From NCBI RefSeq assembly GCF_016745275.1, contig NZ_JADOEP010000004.1, positions 124,001 to 188,000 of the forward strand: 64,000 nucleotides of DNA. Direction: 5' to 3'. Each line of letters opens with the position of its first letter. Within the stretch, counting starts at the first letter, position 1. The notes beneath the pieces were generated by a model, which searched no databases, was not told the origin of the DNA, and saw only the letters and a list, made by a program, of their open reading frames with translations. A program made the position numbers and the translations under genes. The stretch comes from Enterococcus sp. BWB1-3. Its GTDB lineage: Bacteria > Bacillota > Bacilli > Lactobacillales > Enterococcaceae. This document shows, in pieces, positions 11,613-20,148 of this stretch.

Positions 11613-13979
11613 TTGAACGAAAAAATATTAACAACGCTAAACTTTGATAAAGTGAAGCAGCGGATGGCAGAGTATCTCGTTACGGCACAGGGAAAAGATG
11701 AAGTGGAGAAACTGGTTCCCAGTGACGATAGTCAAGTGATACAATCCTGGCTGAATGAAACTGAAGACGGCTATAAAGTTCAGCGCTTGCGGGGAGGAAT
11801 CCCGATTCCAAAACTTGAGAATATCAGACCGCATATGAAACGAATTGAAATCGGTGCTGATTTGAATGGTCTTGAACTGGCTCAAATTGGTCGGGTGCTT
11901 TCCACGGTAAATGAAGTAATTCGCTTTTTTGAAGATTTAAAAGACAGCGAAATCGAGCTGCTTCGAATTTATGAATGGCTTGATCAGTTGGTGACTATCC
12001 CTGAGCTCAGCAGAAAATTGCGAGCATCAATTGCAGAAGACGGTCAGGTTCAGGATGAAGCTTCACCTGAGCTGAGAATTATTCGAAATAATATTCGACG
12101 CAGTGAACAGACTATCCGGGAACAGCTGGACGGTATTGTACGGGGGAAGAATGCCCGTTATCTGAGTGATGCAATTGTCACAATGAGAAATGAACGTTAT
12201 GTTATTCCGGTAAAGCAGGAATACCGAGGTATATTTGGCGGCGTTGTGCATGATCAAAGTTCTTCGGGGCAAACATTATTTATCGAACCAAAGCAGATTG
12301 TGGAATTGAACAATCGGCTGCGCCAGCATCAGATTGCAGAACGAAATGAGATTGAACGTATCCTTTCAGAGCTGTCTGCAGAATTGGTCCCTTACCAGCA
12401 GGAAATTATCCATAATGCATACGTAATAGGAAAATTTGATTTCATTAATGCGAAGGCACGACTTGGGAAAGAGCTGAAAGCGATTGTTCCTGAACTGAGT
12501 CTTGAAAATCACATCTTCTTAAAACAGGCACGTCATCCGCTGTTGGACCCGGACATGGCTGTTGCGAATGACATTGCTTTAGGCGAGGATTATCAGGCAA
12601 TCGTCATTACAGGACCAAATACGGGTGGAAAAACAATTACATTAAAAACGTTGGGATTGCTGCAGCTGATGGGACAGTCTGGTTTGCCGATACCTGCAGA
12701 GGAAGAAAGTGTCATTGGAATCTTTAAGGAAGTTTTTGCGGATATTGGGGATGAACAGTCCATCGAACAAAGTTTAAGTACGTTTTCTTCTCATATGACA
12801 ACCATTGTAGATGTTCTAAAAAAAGTGGACAGCAATTCTCTGGTGCTGTTTGATGAGCTGGGAGCTGGAACCGATCCGCAGGAAGGAGCTGCCTTGGCTA
12901 TTTCGATACTGGATGCTTTAGGAAGCAAAAGTGCATATGTTGTGGCAACTACCCATTATCCTGAGCTTAAGGTGTACGGCTATAATCGAGCGAAAACGAT
13001 TAACGCAAGTATGGAATTTGATGTGGATACCTTGAGTCCGACTTATCGTTTGCTTATTGGTGTTCCGGGACGAAGCAATGCATTTGAAATTTCAAGAAGA
13101 CTGGGTCTTGAGGAAGTGATTATCAATGAAGCAAAACAAATTATGGACGGTGAAAGTCAAGACCTGAATGAAATGATTGCAGATTTGGAAAATCGCAGAA
13201 AAATGGCCGAAACCGAGTATCTGGAAGTTCGGCATTTCGTGGATGAGTCTCAGGGTCTGTTTAAAGACTTGAAAGAAGCTTACAATTATTTTCTTGATGA
13301 ACGTGAAAAGGAAATGGCGAAAGCACGTAAAGAAGCAAACAAGCTGGTAAGCGAGGCACAGGAAGAAGCTGAAAAAATCATTTCTGATATTCGTAAACTT
13401 CAGCTTGCAGGAGGAAATCAGGGTGGTGTGAAAGAACATCAATTGATCGATGCAAAAACGAAATTGTCTAATCTTCATCAGGAAGAGGGGCACCTGAAAC
13501 AGAACAAGGTGCTGAAGAAAGCGAGAGAGCAGAAACAGCTGAAAGCTGGAGACGAAGTGATTGTCAATACGTATGGACAACGAGGAGTACTCTTGAAAAA
13601 AACAGGAACAGATACCTGGCAGGTTCAACTGGGGATTCTGAAAATGGCTGTAAGTGAGGAAGACATGACACTCGTTGGGAAAGAAAAGGAACCGGTTCAG
13701 AAAATGACCACTATACGCTCTGTCGAATCAAGTCATGTTCCTAATCAGCTGGACCTTCGAGGCAAACGATATGAAGAAGCACTGGAGGAAGTCGATCGGT
13801 ATTTGGATGCCGCCATATTGGCAGGATATCCGCAGGTCACAATCGTACACGGAAAAGGTACTGGGGCTTTAAGAACCGGAATAACTGATTATTTGAAGAA
13901 TCACCGTAGTGTTCAGGGCTTTGAATTTGCTCCGGGGAATCAAGGCGGAAACGGAGCGACCATCGTTAAATTCAAATAG
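11613..13979 (+). CDS. mutS2: Endonuclease MutS2
   Basis: MutS2 is a MutS-homologous ATPase with a C-terminal Smr nuclease; known roles include suppressing homologous recombination and rescuing collided ribosomes. The protein has the MutS core and lever domains, a Walker A GPNTGGKT near residue 334 and Walker B with LVLFDELGAGTDP. A charged coiled coil spans about 500-600, then a KOW-like segment, and a Smr domain carries LDLRGKRYEEA and VHGKGTGALR. I prefer the TTG giving MNEKILTTLNFDKV, with AGGTG at suitable spacing; a GTG three codons upstream is the alternative. Confidence 0.94.
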   Translation: MNEKILTTLNFDKVKQRMAEYLVTAQGKDEVEKLVPSDDSQVIQSWLNETEDGYKVQRLRGGIPIPKLENIRPHMKRIEIGADLNGLELAQIGRVLSTVNEVIRFFEDLKDSEIELLRIYEWLDQLVTIPELSRKLRASIAEDGQVQDEASPELRIIRNNIRRSEQTIREQLDGIVRGKNARYLSDAIVTMRNERYVIPVKQEYRGIFGGVVHDQSSSGQTLFIEPKQIVELNNRLRQHQIAERNEIERILSELSAELVPYQQEIIHNAYVIGKFDFINAKARLGKELKAIVPELSLENHIFLKQARHPLLDPDMAVANDIALGEDYQAIVITGPNTGGKTITLKTLGLLQLMGQSGLPIPAEEESVIGIFKEVFADIGDEQSIEQSLSTFSSHMTTIVDVLKKVDSNSLVLFDELGAGTDPQEGAALAISILDALGSKSAYVVATTHYPELKVYGYNRAKTINASMEFDVDTLSPTYRLLIGVPGRSNAFEISRRLGLEEVIINEAKQIMDGESQDLNEMIADLENRRKMAETEYLEVRHFVDESQGLFKDLKEAYNYFLDEREKEMAKARKEANKLVSEAQEEAEKIISDIRKLQLAGGNQGGVKEHQLIDAKTKLSNLHQEEGHLKQNKVLKKAREQKQLKAGDEVIVNTYGQRGVLLKKTGTDTWQVQLGILKMAVSEEDMTLVGKEKEPVQKMTTIRSVESSHVPNQLDLRGKRYEEALEEVDRYLDAAILAGYPQVTIVHGKGTGALRTGITDYLKNHRSVQGFEFAPGNQGGNGATIVKFK

Positions 13980-14143
13980 AGCTGTGTAGTAGCAGGAGTT
14001 CATTTATACAAAAGGGATTTTTGCATCATGTTTGTGAAAAATCAACATATCTCTTGAAGAAATCACCGCTGTTAATTAGCCATAAATATTTTATTAAGCA
14101 CCCTAGCTTATTGATCATCTCTTACTAATGATAAGCAAAATGA

Positions 14144-14172
14144 TGGTCTATCGAATCCTGGAATGCTATAAT
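14144..14172 (+). promoter_or_regulatory. Putative trxA promoter
   Basis: TGC-TATAAT forms an extended -10; the -35 position at 17-base spacing reads TGGTCT, which is weak. It lies 32 bases before the trxA start. Confidence 0.55.
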
Positions 14173-14204
14173 AAATTTGTATTTAGAAGTAGGAGGAATA
14201 AAAG

Positions 14205-14516
14205 ATGACTGAAGCAATTACAGATAAAACATTTGCAGCAGAAACGGCTGACGGCTTGGTTCTTATTGATTTTTGGGCTGAATGGTGCGGCCCTTGCCGT
14301 ATGCAGGCACCAATTTTGGACCAGTTAGCTGCAGATTATGAAGATGAATTAAAAATTGTGAAAATGGATGTAGATGAAAATCCGGAAACACCGGGTTCTT
14401 TCGGTATTTTAAGTATTCCAACGTTAATGCTGAAAAAAGACGGCGAAGTCGTTGAACGACTGGTAGGCGTTCATTCAAAAGAGCAACTGGCTGACGTAGT
14501 GGGCAAGTATCTTTAA
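14205..14516 (+). CDS. trxA: Thioredoxin
   Basis: Thioredoxin is the small cytosolic dithiol reductant that keeps ribonucleotide reductase and other proteins reduced. The 103-residue protein contains the active site WCGPC at residues 28-32, the cis-proline in SIPTLML and the expected length. GGAGG precedes the ATG. It has its own promoter and terminator and sits between mutS2 and uvrC, a common lactic-acid-bacterial arrangement. Confidence 0.97.
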   Translation: MTEAITDKTFAAETADGLVLIDFWAEWCGPCRMQAPILDQLAADYEDELKIVKMDVDENPETPGSFGILSIPTLMLKKDGEVVERLVGVHSKEQLADVVGKYL

Positions 14517-14546
14517 TTATCTGCTGTTTATAAAAAAATGAAATCT

Positions 14547-14590
14547 TGAGGTATTCTTCTTTGTATGAGAGGAATATCTCATTTTTTATT
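14547..14590 (+). terminator. Terminator after trxA
   Basis: TGAGGTATTC pairs with GAATATCTCA (one G:U) around a 15-base loop, followed by TTTTTT. Confidence 0.85.
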
Positions 14591-14728
14591 GTGAATTTCA
14601 ATTCGATCTGGAGGGTAGTTGAATTCACCAATTGCTTTATTCAATATAAGAACATTCATTCGTATCTTGTCGCGTATTTACCGACTTCGTGTTATAATAC
14701 TACAGGTAAAAAGGGGGAGGAAATCTTC

Positions 14729-16522
14729 TTGAATGAAAGAATTGCAAATAAATTAGCACTGCTTCCTGATCAGCCTGGCTGCTATCTTATGAAGGATAAA
14801 AACGGTACAGTTATTTATGTTGGAAAAGCAAAAATTCTTAAAAACCGTGTCCGTTCTTACTTTACAGGAAGTCATGATACAAAAACTGAACGACTTGTCA
14901 GCGAAATTGAAGACTTTGAATATATTGTTACTGAATCAAATATTGAGGCGCTTTTGCTGGAAATCAATCTGATTCACAAAAATGATCCGAAATATAATAT
15001 CATGTTGAAGGATGATAAAAGTTACCCTTTCATAAAAATAACTAATGAATCCTATCCACGACTGCTGATTACCAGAAAAGTCCTGAAAGACAAAGCACTT
15101 TATTTTGGTCCTTATCCAGACGTGAAAGCAGCAAATGATACCAAACGTTTGCTGGATCGGCTGTTTCCATTAAGAAAATGTCGGGTGCTGCCTAAAGAAG
15201 TTTGTCTTTATTATCATATGGGTCAATGCTTGGCACCTTGTGTTTTCGATATACCAAAAGAAAAATATACTGAAATGGTAGGAGAGATTCGACGTTTTTT
15301 GAACGGCGGTTATCCGGAAATTGAAAAGGAACTCGAAGAAAAAATGGGTCAGGCAGCAGAAGCGATGGAATTTGAAAAGGCAGCAGAATACCGTGATTTA
15401 ATTAAGTCCATTGAGACAGTGATGACTCGTCAGAAAATGACTAATGCCGATTTAGTGGATCGGGATGTCTTCGGATACGCAGTAGACAAGGGGTGGATGT
15501 GTGTACAGGTATTCTTTGTGAGACAGGGAAAACTGATCGAAAGAGATGTATCCATTTTTCCATTTTACAATGAAGCGGAAGAAGATTTTCTAACATTCAT
15601 TGGACAGTTTTATCAGGAAAACGAACACTTTATTCCAAAAGAAGTGCTGATTCCTGACAACATTGATAAGGAAAGTGTAGAAGCACTGCTTTCAACCACT
15701 GTTGTACAGCCGCAACGTGGAGAAAAGAAAAAGCTGGTTAGACTGGCTGGGAAAAATGCTGCTGTTGCACTACAGGAAAAATTTGATCTGATTGTCCGAA
15801 AACAGGAACGAACAATTGGGGCTGCGGAACGCTTGGGTAATGCAATGAATATTCCTACACCTGTTCGAATAGAAGCGTTTGATAACTCCAATATTATGGG
15901 AACGGACCCTGTTTCAGCAATGGTTGTCTTTATTGATGGGAAACCGGACAAAAAAGAATATCGAAAATATAAAATAAAAACGGTGAAGGGACCGGATGAT
16001 TATGCCTCTATGAGAGAAGTCATCTACCGCCGTTATTCTCGTGTACTTAAAGAAGGATTGCCTTTCCCAGATCTGATAGTGATTGACGGAGGAAAAGGTC
16101 AAGTGGATGCAGCAAGAGAAGTACTTGCCAACCAGCTGGGTTTGGACATACCAATTGCTGGTTTGGCTAAAAACGACAGACATAAAACAAGTGAGCTGTT
16201 GTTTGGACCAGAGCTTTCGGTGGTTCCATTGGAGAGAAATTCTCAGGAGTTTTTTCTGCTGCAGCGGATTCAGGATGAAGTTCACCGCTTTGCGATAACT
16301 TTCCACCGCCAACTGAGAAGTAAAAACAGTTTTGCTTCAAAACTGGATGATATTGAAGGGTTGGGTCCGAAGAGAAAAAAGGAGCTTTTGCGTCAGTTTA
16401 AGTCATTAAAAAATATTACTGCTGCAACTCTGGATGATTTAAAAGCTGCCGGATTGCCTAAAAATGTGGCTCAAAATGTCTATAATCACCTGCATCAAGA
16501 AGAAGAGAAGTTGAAAGAGTAA
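14729..16522 (+). CDS. uvrC: Excinuclease ABC subunit C
   Basis: UvrC makes the two incisions flanking a DNA lesion in nucleotide excision repair with UvrA and UvrB. The 597-residue protein has an N-terminal GIY-YIG nuclease (PGCYLMKD and VIYVGKAK). A UVR motif follows around 200-235 ([10 protein letters not shown]), then the RNase H-like C-terminal nuclease ([12 protein letters not shown]) and terminal helix-hairpin-helix motifs ([14 protein letters not shown]). The start is a TTG giving [12 protein letters not shown], preceded by GGGGGAGG. A longer in-frame ATG lies before the terminator of trxA and is not credible. A TATAAT at 14693-14698 probably belongs to its promoter. Confidence 0.95.
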   Translation: MNERIANKLALLPDQPGCYLMKDKNGTVIYVGKAKILKNRVRSYFTGSHDTKTERLVSEIEDFEYIVTESNIEALLLEINLIHKNDPKYNIMLKDDKSYPFIKITNESYPRLLITRKVLKDKALYFGPYPDVKAANDTKRLLDRLFPLRKCRVLPKEVCLYYHMGQCLAPCVFDIPKEKYTEMVGEIRRFLNGGYPEIEKELEEKMGQAAEAMEFEKAAEYRDLIKSIETVMTRQKMTNADLVDRDVFGYAVDKGWMCVQVFFVRQGKLIERDVSIFPFYNEAEEDFLTFIGQFYQENEHFIPKEVLIPDNIDKESVEALLSTTVVQPQRGEKKKLVRLAGKNAAVALQEKFDLIVRKQERTIGAAERLGNAMNIPTPVRIEAFDNSNIMGTDPVSAMVVFIDGKPDKKEYRKYKIKTVKGPDDYASMREVIYRRYSRVLKEGLPFPDLIVIDGGKGQVDAAREVLANQLGLDIPIAGLAKNDRHKTSELLFGPELSVVPLERNSQEFFLLQRIQDEVHRFAITFHRQLRSKNSFASKLDDIEGLGPKRKKELLRQFKSLKNITAATLDDLKAAGLPKNVAQNVYNHLHQEEEKLKE

Positions 16523-16531
16523 GTGGAAGTT

Positions 16532-16598
16532 CTACACGGTGTACGTATGTGCAGCTGGAAATAGCTGGCAGATAGGTTCACTGTGTGGGATTTTTTTT
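16532..16598 (+). terminator. Terminator after uvrC
   Basis: CTACACGGTG pairs with CACTGTGTGG (two G:U) across a loop of about 37 bases, followed by eight T residues. Confidence 0.7.
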
Positions 16599-16638
16599 AC
16601 AGGAAAACAGGTTGAATTTTTTCTATAGAATTTAAGTT

Positions 16639-16986
16639 GTTGTGCTCTGAATTTGCTCACTTTCTACATTAAAATGATTGGTTATAACTGATATACAAAG
16701 ATAGAAAATGTTAACGTGCATGCTTCAATGACAAGAACGAGCAACCTCAAAAGCAACTGGGGAATTGTCAGTTTCACTGGTGTAAGCTCTTCTAGTGAAA
16801 TGATATGCGTAGCTTCAATAAGTATTCCTTGGAAGAAGCGAGCTCAGTTAAATAGTGTACGACTTTACAGCTAGTTTGACTCCAGTTAGGGATGAAATCG
16901 GCATTTTCTACCGAGTTGCTTCCGTGCTGGCTGCACGTTTCTTGGATTAGGAGCACCACTTAGTTTTAATTTGGTCAGAGCACTAG
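16639..16986. repeat. MITE-like intergenic repeat, copy A
   Basis: About 348 bases with ends GTTGTGCTCTGA and (reverse complement of the right end) CTAGTGCTCTGACC form imperfect terminal inverted repeats. The interior shares blocks with copies at 24584-24842 and 49880-50706, for example GATAGAAAATGTTAAC, CTTCAATGACAAGAAC, TTTGACTCCAGTTAGGG and CGTTTCTTGGAT. There is no coding capacity. It contains one copy of a hairpin (16768-16778 with 16794-16803) that varies in a compensatory way between copies. It occupies most of the uvrC-XRE gap; 16987-17229 shows nothing else recognisable. Confidence 0.7.
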
Positions 16987-17229
16987 TGTTATGTCCAGAT
17001 ATTTATCTTCTCTATTTTATGTTGATAAACCTTTGTTAATATTCGAATCATAGGGGATATATACAGGTGATTAATCTTAGGACAAGACACTAGTTATTTT
17101 TCCAAGATAAATTTAAGATGTAGCCCTTTTTATACTATTGTCTATTATGGCATCAGATTTTCTTACTATATAAAGTTTATGAAAAAAGCAAGTTTGATTC
17201 AAGCTTATTTTTTCATTCATTATTTTGTA

Positions 17230-17285
17230 TAGCTCGCTTTACTTTCTTTGTAAAGTCAGCTATACTATTTTTGTAAAGCAAGCTA
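17230..17285 (+). promoter_or_regulatory. Promoter and operator repeats of the XRE gene
   Basis: A -35 TTTACT (17238-17243) and -10 TATACT (17261-17266) are separated by 17 bases. The repeat GTAAAGTCAGCTA (17250-17262) recurs as GTAAAGCAAGCTA (17273-17285), and an inverted copy TAGCTCGCTTTAC spans 17230-17242. The repeats cover the -35, the -10 and the start region, so a repressor bound here would block transcription; the XRE product is the obvious candidate. Confidence 0.7.
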
Positions 17286-17308
17286 GACTTTTTTGAAGGA
17301 GGAATTTT

Positions 17309-17518
17309 GTGCAAAACAATATCCAGAAACTGAGAAAAGAAAGGAAAGTCACTCAAAATGAATTAGCTGAAGCAGTTGATGTAACTAGGCAGACAATTAT
17401 TTCACTGGAAAATGGCCGGTATAAAGCTTCTTTGGTATTAGCACATAAACTGGCGCAGTATTTTGGACAGACAATTGAGGATATCTTTATATTTGATTTG
17501 GAGGAAGAAAACATATGA
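17309..17518 (+). CDS. XRE-family helix-turn-helix regulator
   Basis: This 69-residue DNA-binding protein is one Cro/CI-type domain: IQKLRKERKVTQNELAEAVD, then VTRQTIISLENGRY as the recognition helix. It belongs to the short YozG/YvaO-like class usually paired with a small membrane protein. The start is GTG after AAGGAGG. It overlaps the next gene by four bases (ATGA), so the two are co-translated. Its promoter carries three copies of a 13-base repeat, which suggests negative autoregulation. Confidence 0.88.
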   Translation: MQNNIQKLRKERKVTQNELAEAVDVTRQTIISLENGRYKASLVLAHKLAQYFGQTIEDIFIFDLEEENI

Positions 17519-17976
17519 TACTCAAAAAAATTATTAACTCAACCTCTTCAAAGAATTACACTATTGCATTAAAAAGAAGAAGATTATTATTTCTGACTAT
17601 GATAGCAGTCGGCATTGCTTTGGAGGTCATTGCACTTTTTATTTTAAACGAACAGAGTCAGCGGGCTTCATTTATAAAAGGAATGGGGGTTGGTCTGCTT
17701 TCTGTTGGTATTATTTTTTATGTAAAGAATAATTTGATGATGCAAAACAAACAAAAAATGGAAAAAAATAAACGAGAAGAATATGACGAGCGAAATCAGG
17801 AAATAAATAATCGCGCCTTGGCAGCAGCTGCAAGTATACTGATGTTTTTGCTGGCAGTTTCAACAATTGTTACAGCTTTTTTCAACCCGACCTATAGCAT
17901 ACTTTTAGCGATGATAAGCTGCGTCTTCCTGATCATCTATCTTATCTGTCATATTGTTTATCAGAAAAAAATGTAA
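17515..17976 (+). CDS. Small membrane protein partner of the XRE regulator
   Basis: The 153-residue protein has four predicted membrane helices (about residues 24-42, 52-70, 102-120 and 126-148) with a charged cytoplasmic segment KREEYDERNQEINNRAL in the middle. I recognise the arrangement (short XRE gene overlapping a DUF2178-like membrane protein) from other Firmicutes but not a function. Overlap with the regulator gene points to a shared role, possibly membrane signal and response, which is inference. Confidence 0.65.
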   Translation: MILKKIINSTSSKNYTIALKRRRLLFLTMIAVGIALEVIALFILNEQSQRASFIKGMGVGLLSVGIIFYVKNNLMMQNKQKMEKNKREEYDERNQEINNRALAAAASILMFLLAVSTIVTAFFNPTYSILLAMISCVFLIIYLICHIVYQKKM

Positions 17977-17985
17977 GATCATGGA

Positions 17986-18045
17986 TTGACAAATAAACAG
18001 CAGTTCGTTATTATATCGTTGGATGATATATCTAAACACGATATA
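17986..18045 (+). promoter_or_regulatory. padR promoter with overlapping inverted-repeat operator
   Basis: TTGACA (17986-17991) and TATTAT (18009-18014) are separated by exactly 17 bases, close to a consensus sigma-A promoter. A perfect 8-base inverted repeat TATATCGT ... ACGATATA (18012-18019 and 18038-18045) overlaps the -10 and the start site. PadR proteins typically bind such ATxxxx-AT palindromes and repress their own genes. Confidence 0.75.
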
Positions 18046-18059
18046 GTGAGGGAAACTCA

Positions 18060-18383
18060 ATGGATGAGATGCTAACAGATTCAAGCTACTTGATTTTATT
18101 AGCTTTGCTTGAGCCGCAGCATGGATATGCAATTATGAAGCAGGTTAATGAACTGACAGAGGGGAAAGTCACAATTGGTCCTGCAAGTATGTATACTATT
18201 TTAAAAAAGCTTCAGAAAAGTGGTTGGATTACATTAGAGGAAAATGCAGAACGAAAGAAAATCTATTTGATTTCTGAACAGGGATTAAAGATCCTTGAGA
18301 AGGATATCAATCGAAGAAAGCTTCTTTATCAGGTTGGAGAGTCATTATTAACTGAAAAAAGGAGTAGAAAAAATGATCATTAA
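18060..18383 (+). CDS. PadR family transcriptional regulator
   Basis: The 107-residue protein is a PadR-type winged helix: LILLALLEPQHGYAIMKQVNEL, then GPASMYTILKKLQKSGWI as the recognition helix and the wing with LEENAERKKIYLIS. It overlaps the following DUF2812 gene by 11 bases, the typical PadR/DUF2812 pairing. The operator in its own promoter suggests autorepression relieved by a ligand. In related loci such pairs control adjacent ABC exporters, which also follow here. Confidence 0.9.
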   Translation: MDEMLTDSSYLILLALLEPQHGYAIMKQVNELTEGKVTIGPASMYTILKKLQKSGWITLEENAERKKIYLISEQGLKILEKDINRRKLLYQVGESLLTEKRSRKNDH

Positions 18384-19062
18384 GGATAAAAATTATGTAT
18401 TTTCCAGAGGCGTTGCTTTTTATCCCGAAAAGGAAATGGAACTGCTGAAAGAGCAGCTCAAGCATGGCTGGCATTTCATAAAGCTTAATTCTTTGGGATT
18501 TCTCGTGTTTGAAAAAGGTGAAATTGAGGATAAAAAGTTTTCAGTAGATTTCTTTTCAGGCAGTAAAGAAGAGCTTGACGAGTACTTGACTATTTATGAA
18601 GAAGCAGGCTGGGAATATGTTGCCGACTACAAGAAAAAGTATTATTATTTTCAGGCAGAGCCATCTGCGTTAACGATTTATTCTGATGAAGACAGTTATT
18701 CTGTCCGAATGCGGCAGGAATGGCTTTGGAACTTTAAATCAAGTCTAACGTATGTTCCAATAGGTTTGTTGATCTATTTTATTACTTATTTAACCAGACA
18801 GTCTGACAGCAGTCACGGTATTTTGTATATTATTTCACGAGCCTTGCTTTTTTTCTTCGGGACTATTTTTACTGTTTTGCCGTTTTCAGTCTTGTTAAAT
18901 ATATTGTTTTCAATGCTTTTTTATAAAGATCGGAAGAAATTTTTCAATAGGCCGGAGATTTTTGCAAAACGGCAGCGGCTCTGGCGGGATTTAATTATTT
19001 TGATGTTTTTCGGAGCAATCGTTGGTATGATTTTAAGCTTTATGTTTGGAGATATTGCTTAA
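18373..19062 (+). CDS. DUF2812 domain membrane protein
   Basis: The 229-residue protein has an N-terminal soluble DUF2812 domain (about residues 10-115; KHGWHFIKLNSLGFLVFEKGE and EEAGWEYVADYKKKYYYFQ). Two membrane regions follow, around 125-180 and 205-227. The family is poorly characterised but is regularly encoded with a PadR regulator, as here, and is thought to act with it in sensing; that role is inference. The ATG lies inside the end of padR. Confidence 0.8.
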   Translation: MIIKDKNYVFSRGVAFYPEKEMELLKEQLKHGWHFIKLNSLGFLVFEKGEIEDKKFSVDFFSGSKEELDEYLTIYEEAGWEYVADYKKKYYYFQAEPSALTIYSDEDSYSVRMRQEWLWNFKSSLTYVPIGLLIYFITYLTRQSDSSHGILYIISRALLFFFGTIFTVLPFSVLLNILFSMLFYKDRKKFFNRPEIFAKRQRLWRDLIILMFFGAIVGMILSFMFGDIA

Positions 19063-19075
19063 AGAGGAGAATAGG

Positions 19076-19171
19076 ATGAAGGTTTGTTGTTTTGAAAGAT
19101 TTTCGAAAGGAAGCTGCTATCAGCAGAATGCCAAAAAAATTTTAGTTTTTCATTTAGTTTATCTCAGCTAA
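19076..19171 (+). CDS. Possible 31-residue peptide
   Basis: An ATG follows GAGGAG at normal spacing right after the DUF2812 gene and opens a 31-codon frame beginning MKVCCFERFSKGSCYQQ. It contains three cysteines and no recognised motif. It may be a genuine small gene, the remnant of a longer one, or chance. Confidence 0.25.
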   Translation: MKVCCFERFSKGSCYQQNAKKILVFHLVYLS

Positions 19172-19248
19172 CCTGGCTGTTTGATAAATCACAACAAAGA
19201 TTCATGAAGTGAAGCACGGTCAATACGTTTAATTCAGGAGGGATAAGA

Positions 19249-20148
19249 ATGTTAGAAGTAAAAAATTTGGTTAAAACATTTGGGGACTATACCGCAGTGG
19301 ATAATGTTTCATTTGACATTCCAGATGGAAAGATTTTGGGATTAATTGGACAGAACGGAGCTGGAAAGACAACAACTTTCAGATTGATTCTGGATTTTCT
19401 TTCTCAGGACAGCGGAACTGTTTTGTGGAATGGACATGAATTAAGCGATAAGGACTATAATGATATAGGTTATCTTCCGGAAGAGAGAGGATTGTATCCA
19501 AAAGCGACGATTGAAGATCAGCTGATCTATTTTGCTGAACTTAGAGGGAAGTCAAAAAAAGAAATTAAGCCAAAAATTGACGAATGGATGGAGAAATTTA
19601 AAGTCAAGGGAAAGAAAACAGACAAGGTAAAAGCACTGTCAAAAGGAAATCAGCAAAAGGTTCAGCTGATTGCAACCTTAATTCATGAACCAAAGCTGGT
19701 TATCTTGGATGAGCCCTTCAGCGGTCTTGATCCGGTAAATGCAGAGCTGTTGAAAGACGGTATTATTGAACTGAAGGAGAAAGGATCTTGTGTGATTTTT
19801 TCCAGTCATAATATGGATAATGTGGAAAAAATCTGTGATCATCTCCTGATGTTGAAAAGCGGAACTGTTGTCTTGGATGGGAGAGTTCATGAAATCAGAG
19901 AAAGCTTTGGTCGGACAAAAGTATTTTTGGAATCTGCACTCACTGTTGAAGAGATATCCTCTGTAGAGGGTGTTGCTTCTGCCTTTAAGCGTGGAGATGG
20001 CGTGATGGATATTACTCTAAGCGATCCCAAGGCCGGTGAGGAAATTTTTACAAGAGCCACTCAATTCGGCTATATTTCAATGTTTAATCAGCAGCCGCCG
20101 ACATTGGAGGAAATATTTAAGATGAAAGCAGGTGAACCAAATGAGTAA
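19249..20148 (+). CDS. ABC transporter ATP-binding protein, NatA/YhaQ type
   Basis: The 299-residue ATPase has Walker A GQNGAGKTT near residue 35, the signature LSKGNQQKVQ near 130, Walker B LVILDEPFSGLDP and the H-loop SSHNMDNVEKICD. The C-terminal 80 residues form the extra domain seen in NatA/YhaQ-like exporters. It overlaps the permease gene by eight bases. The pair probably exports a peptide, drug or Na+; substrate cannot be told from sequence. Its ATG follows CAGGAGGG. Confidence 0.9.
   Translation: MLEVKNLVKTFGDYTAVDNVSFDIPDGKILGLIGQNGAGKTTTFRLILDFLSQDSGTVLWNGHELSDKDYNDIGYLPEERGLYPKATIEDQLIYFAELRGKSKKEIKPKIDEWMEKFKVKGKKTDKVKALSKGNQQKVQLIATLIHEPKLVILDEPFSGLDPVNAELLKDGIIELKEKGSCVIFSSHNMDNVEKICDHLLMLKSGTVVLDGRVHEIRESFGRTKVFLESALTVEEISSVEGVASAFKRGDGVMDITLSDPKAGEEIFTRATQFGYISMFNQQPPTLEEIFKMKAGEPNE

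Noticed and set aside
13092-13628. 178-codon minus-strand frame inside mutS2
   Set aside because: Composition is that of an antisense shadow (rich in Phe, Leu, Ser), with no ribosome site.
14546-14728. Longer uvrC start adding 61 residues
   Set aside because: The extension passes through the trxA terminator and has no UvrC similarity; the TTG at 14729 has a strong ribosome site.
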